In this document: positions 63,233 through 64,000 of the stretch, piece by piece
Layout of the letters: each line of letters begins with the position of its first letter
How positions within the stretch are numbered: the first letter of the stretch is position 1
Origin: Fratercula arctica
Lineage: Eukaryota; Chordata; Aves; Charadriiformes; Alcidae
NCBI GenBank assembly: GCA_947846985.1
Contig: CANTUZ010000005.1
Coordinates: forward strand, 25,144,389-25,208,388
DNA: 64,000 nucleotides
Direction: 5' to 3'
Notes under the pieces: model-generated
What the model was told of the DNA's origin: nothing
Databases searched by the model: none
The model's input: the letters and a program-made list of their open reading frames with translations, nothing else
Position numbers and translations under genes: made by a program

Positions 63233-64000
63233 TCAGCAGCCCACCAAAACACTTTCAGATTATTTGGGTTCTAGAAGCTCCGGAAGTTCATACTGAGAAG
63301 CTTACATACGGTGTGAAATTATTCAAGATTGAAGAATAGTGCTCTTATTCTGACTATATGTTACAAAGCCATCTCTAATGCTAATCTTTTGCAGCAGATT
63401 ATATTCTACATTATAGGCTAGTATGATAGGAAGTCCATCCCCCTTTCAGGCAGGTGGTGAAATGAAGTCACGAATACAAAAGAGGCTTTGTAAAGCAGTA
63501 AGCAGAAGAGGGAAAAAAAAAAAAGAAATATCTTTTTTTTTTGCCATGGTACAATAACATCTTTCACTTCAGGATCTCAAAGCACTTTAGAAGCACTGTA
63601 ATTAAGCTTCCCATCTCTCTATGTAGTATAGAAGATTTTTAATGGCTTTTAACAAGAGAAGAGAGAGGAAAAAAAGTGAGCAGGAGGTAAACTGGTGTTT
63701 GCTCATATAATGCATAATGAGAAGAAAAATATGCACAGTTTAATATTTGTTTTTATTTTAACTGTTCATAAAGAGCAATCTTTCTCCTTCCCACCCTAAT
63801 TACGGGGTAGACAGCCACCAAAGTATGAAAAGCTGTAGTGCTCAAGATCACCCATAGCATGGCAGGTTAATTCCATAATTTTTCCAGCCTTTCCTTCCTT
63901 ACATCTTCCAGCATTTAATAGAAGGTCTTAAGTTCCCTTTTCATCCACTATTGCCTCCTGATTTAGTGCTTCAATTTACCTTCCTTGACATACTTTCACT

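Larger units (their letters stand above)
46088..64000. other. Unique AT-rich non-coding stretch
   Basis: About 18 kb with no recognisable gene and no further transposon. Frames up to 101 codons (for example 53365-53670 minus, 62434-62709 plus, 57497-57787 plus) lack known domains. The 62434 frame is unusually Trp/Cys-rich but unmatched. Regulatory-looking intervals at 48.8, 50.5-51.0 and 58.6-58.8 kb and a few palindromes are listed separately. A12 and T17 runs lie at 52624-52635 and 52682-52698. Confidence 0.6.

Noticed and set aside
63130..63339. Forward frame after a pyrimidine-rich AG, considered as a terminal exon
   Set aside because: The acceptor is weak and ambiguous, the roughly 60 residues match no family, and no upstream exon is visible.
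1..64000. CRISPR array, operon or other prokaryotic system
   Set aside because: CR1 and LTR elements, microsatellites and the absence of dense ORFs show vertebrate nuclear DNA. No spaced identical repeats of CRISPR type were seen.

Overview
This window is non-coding nuclear DNA from a vertebrate, almost certainly a bird. The strongest evidence is four 5'-truncated CR1 LINE copies. Three carry the avian-type 3' tail of ATTCTRTG octamers, seen as CACAGAAT on the complement; in the fourth it is reduced to one degraded unit. A fragment of an avian endogenous-retrovirus LTR lies between two of them. The DNA is clearly AT-rich by eye, CpG-poor, and shows no CpG island. Mononucleotide runs and AAAT-type microsatellites are common. 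This fits a gene desert or a very long intron on a large chromosome. I cannot name the species or the flanking genes.

Layout: 1-20 kb is mostly unique AT-rich sequence with microsatellites, a TATA-containing GC-richer patch near 1.9 kb, and a 34-bp alternating pyrimidine-purine tract at 19.5 kb. From 20.06 to 21.68 kb is a repeat cluster: CR1 (minus), LTR fragment (minus), CR1 (plus). From 21.7 to 31.75 kb the sequence is unique. A CR1 (minus) at 31.75-32.2 kb keeps an open ORF2 C-terminal frame. From 32.2 to 43.3 kb the sequence is unique; it includes one exon-shaped segment (32871-33057) and several stretches that look like developmental enhancers (34.7-35.0, 35.5, 38.2 and 41.9-42.4 kb). 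A 274-bp pure-purine array of GGGGAA/GGGAA units lies at 43306-43579. A short CR1 3' end (plus) is at 45.9 kb. From 46.1 to 64 kb the sequence is unique, with further regulatory-looking stretches at 48.8, 50.5-51.0 and 58.6-58.8 kb.

No host protein-coding gene, rRNA, tRNA or known small RNA could be supported. The many short ORFs (60-110 codons) are what AT-rich DNA gives by chance, and the longest two are products of the purine microsatellite. The only recognisable coding remnants belong to CR1 ORF2. I found no support for an undescribed multi-gene system. The items most worth testing are the candidate enhancers, the composite repeat at 20-21.7 kb, the purine tract, the promoter-like patch at 1.9 kb and the exon-shaped segment at 32.9 kb. 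All conservation statements are inference, because no alignment could be run.
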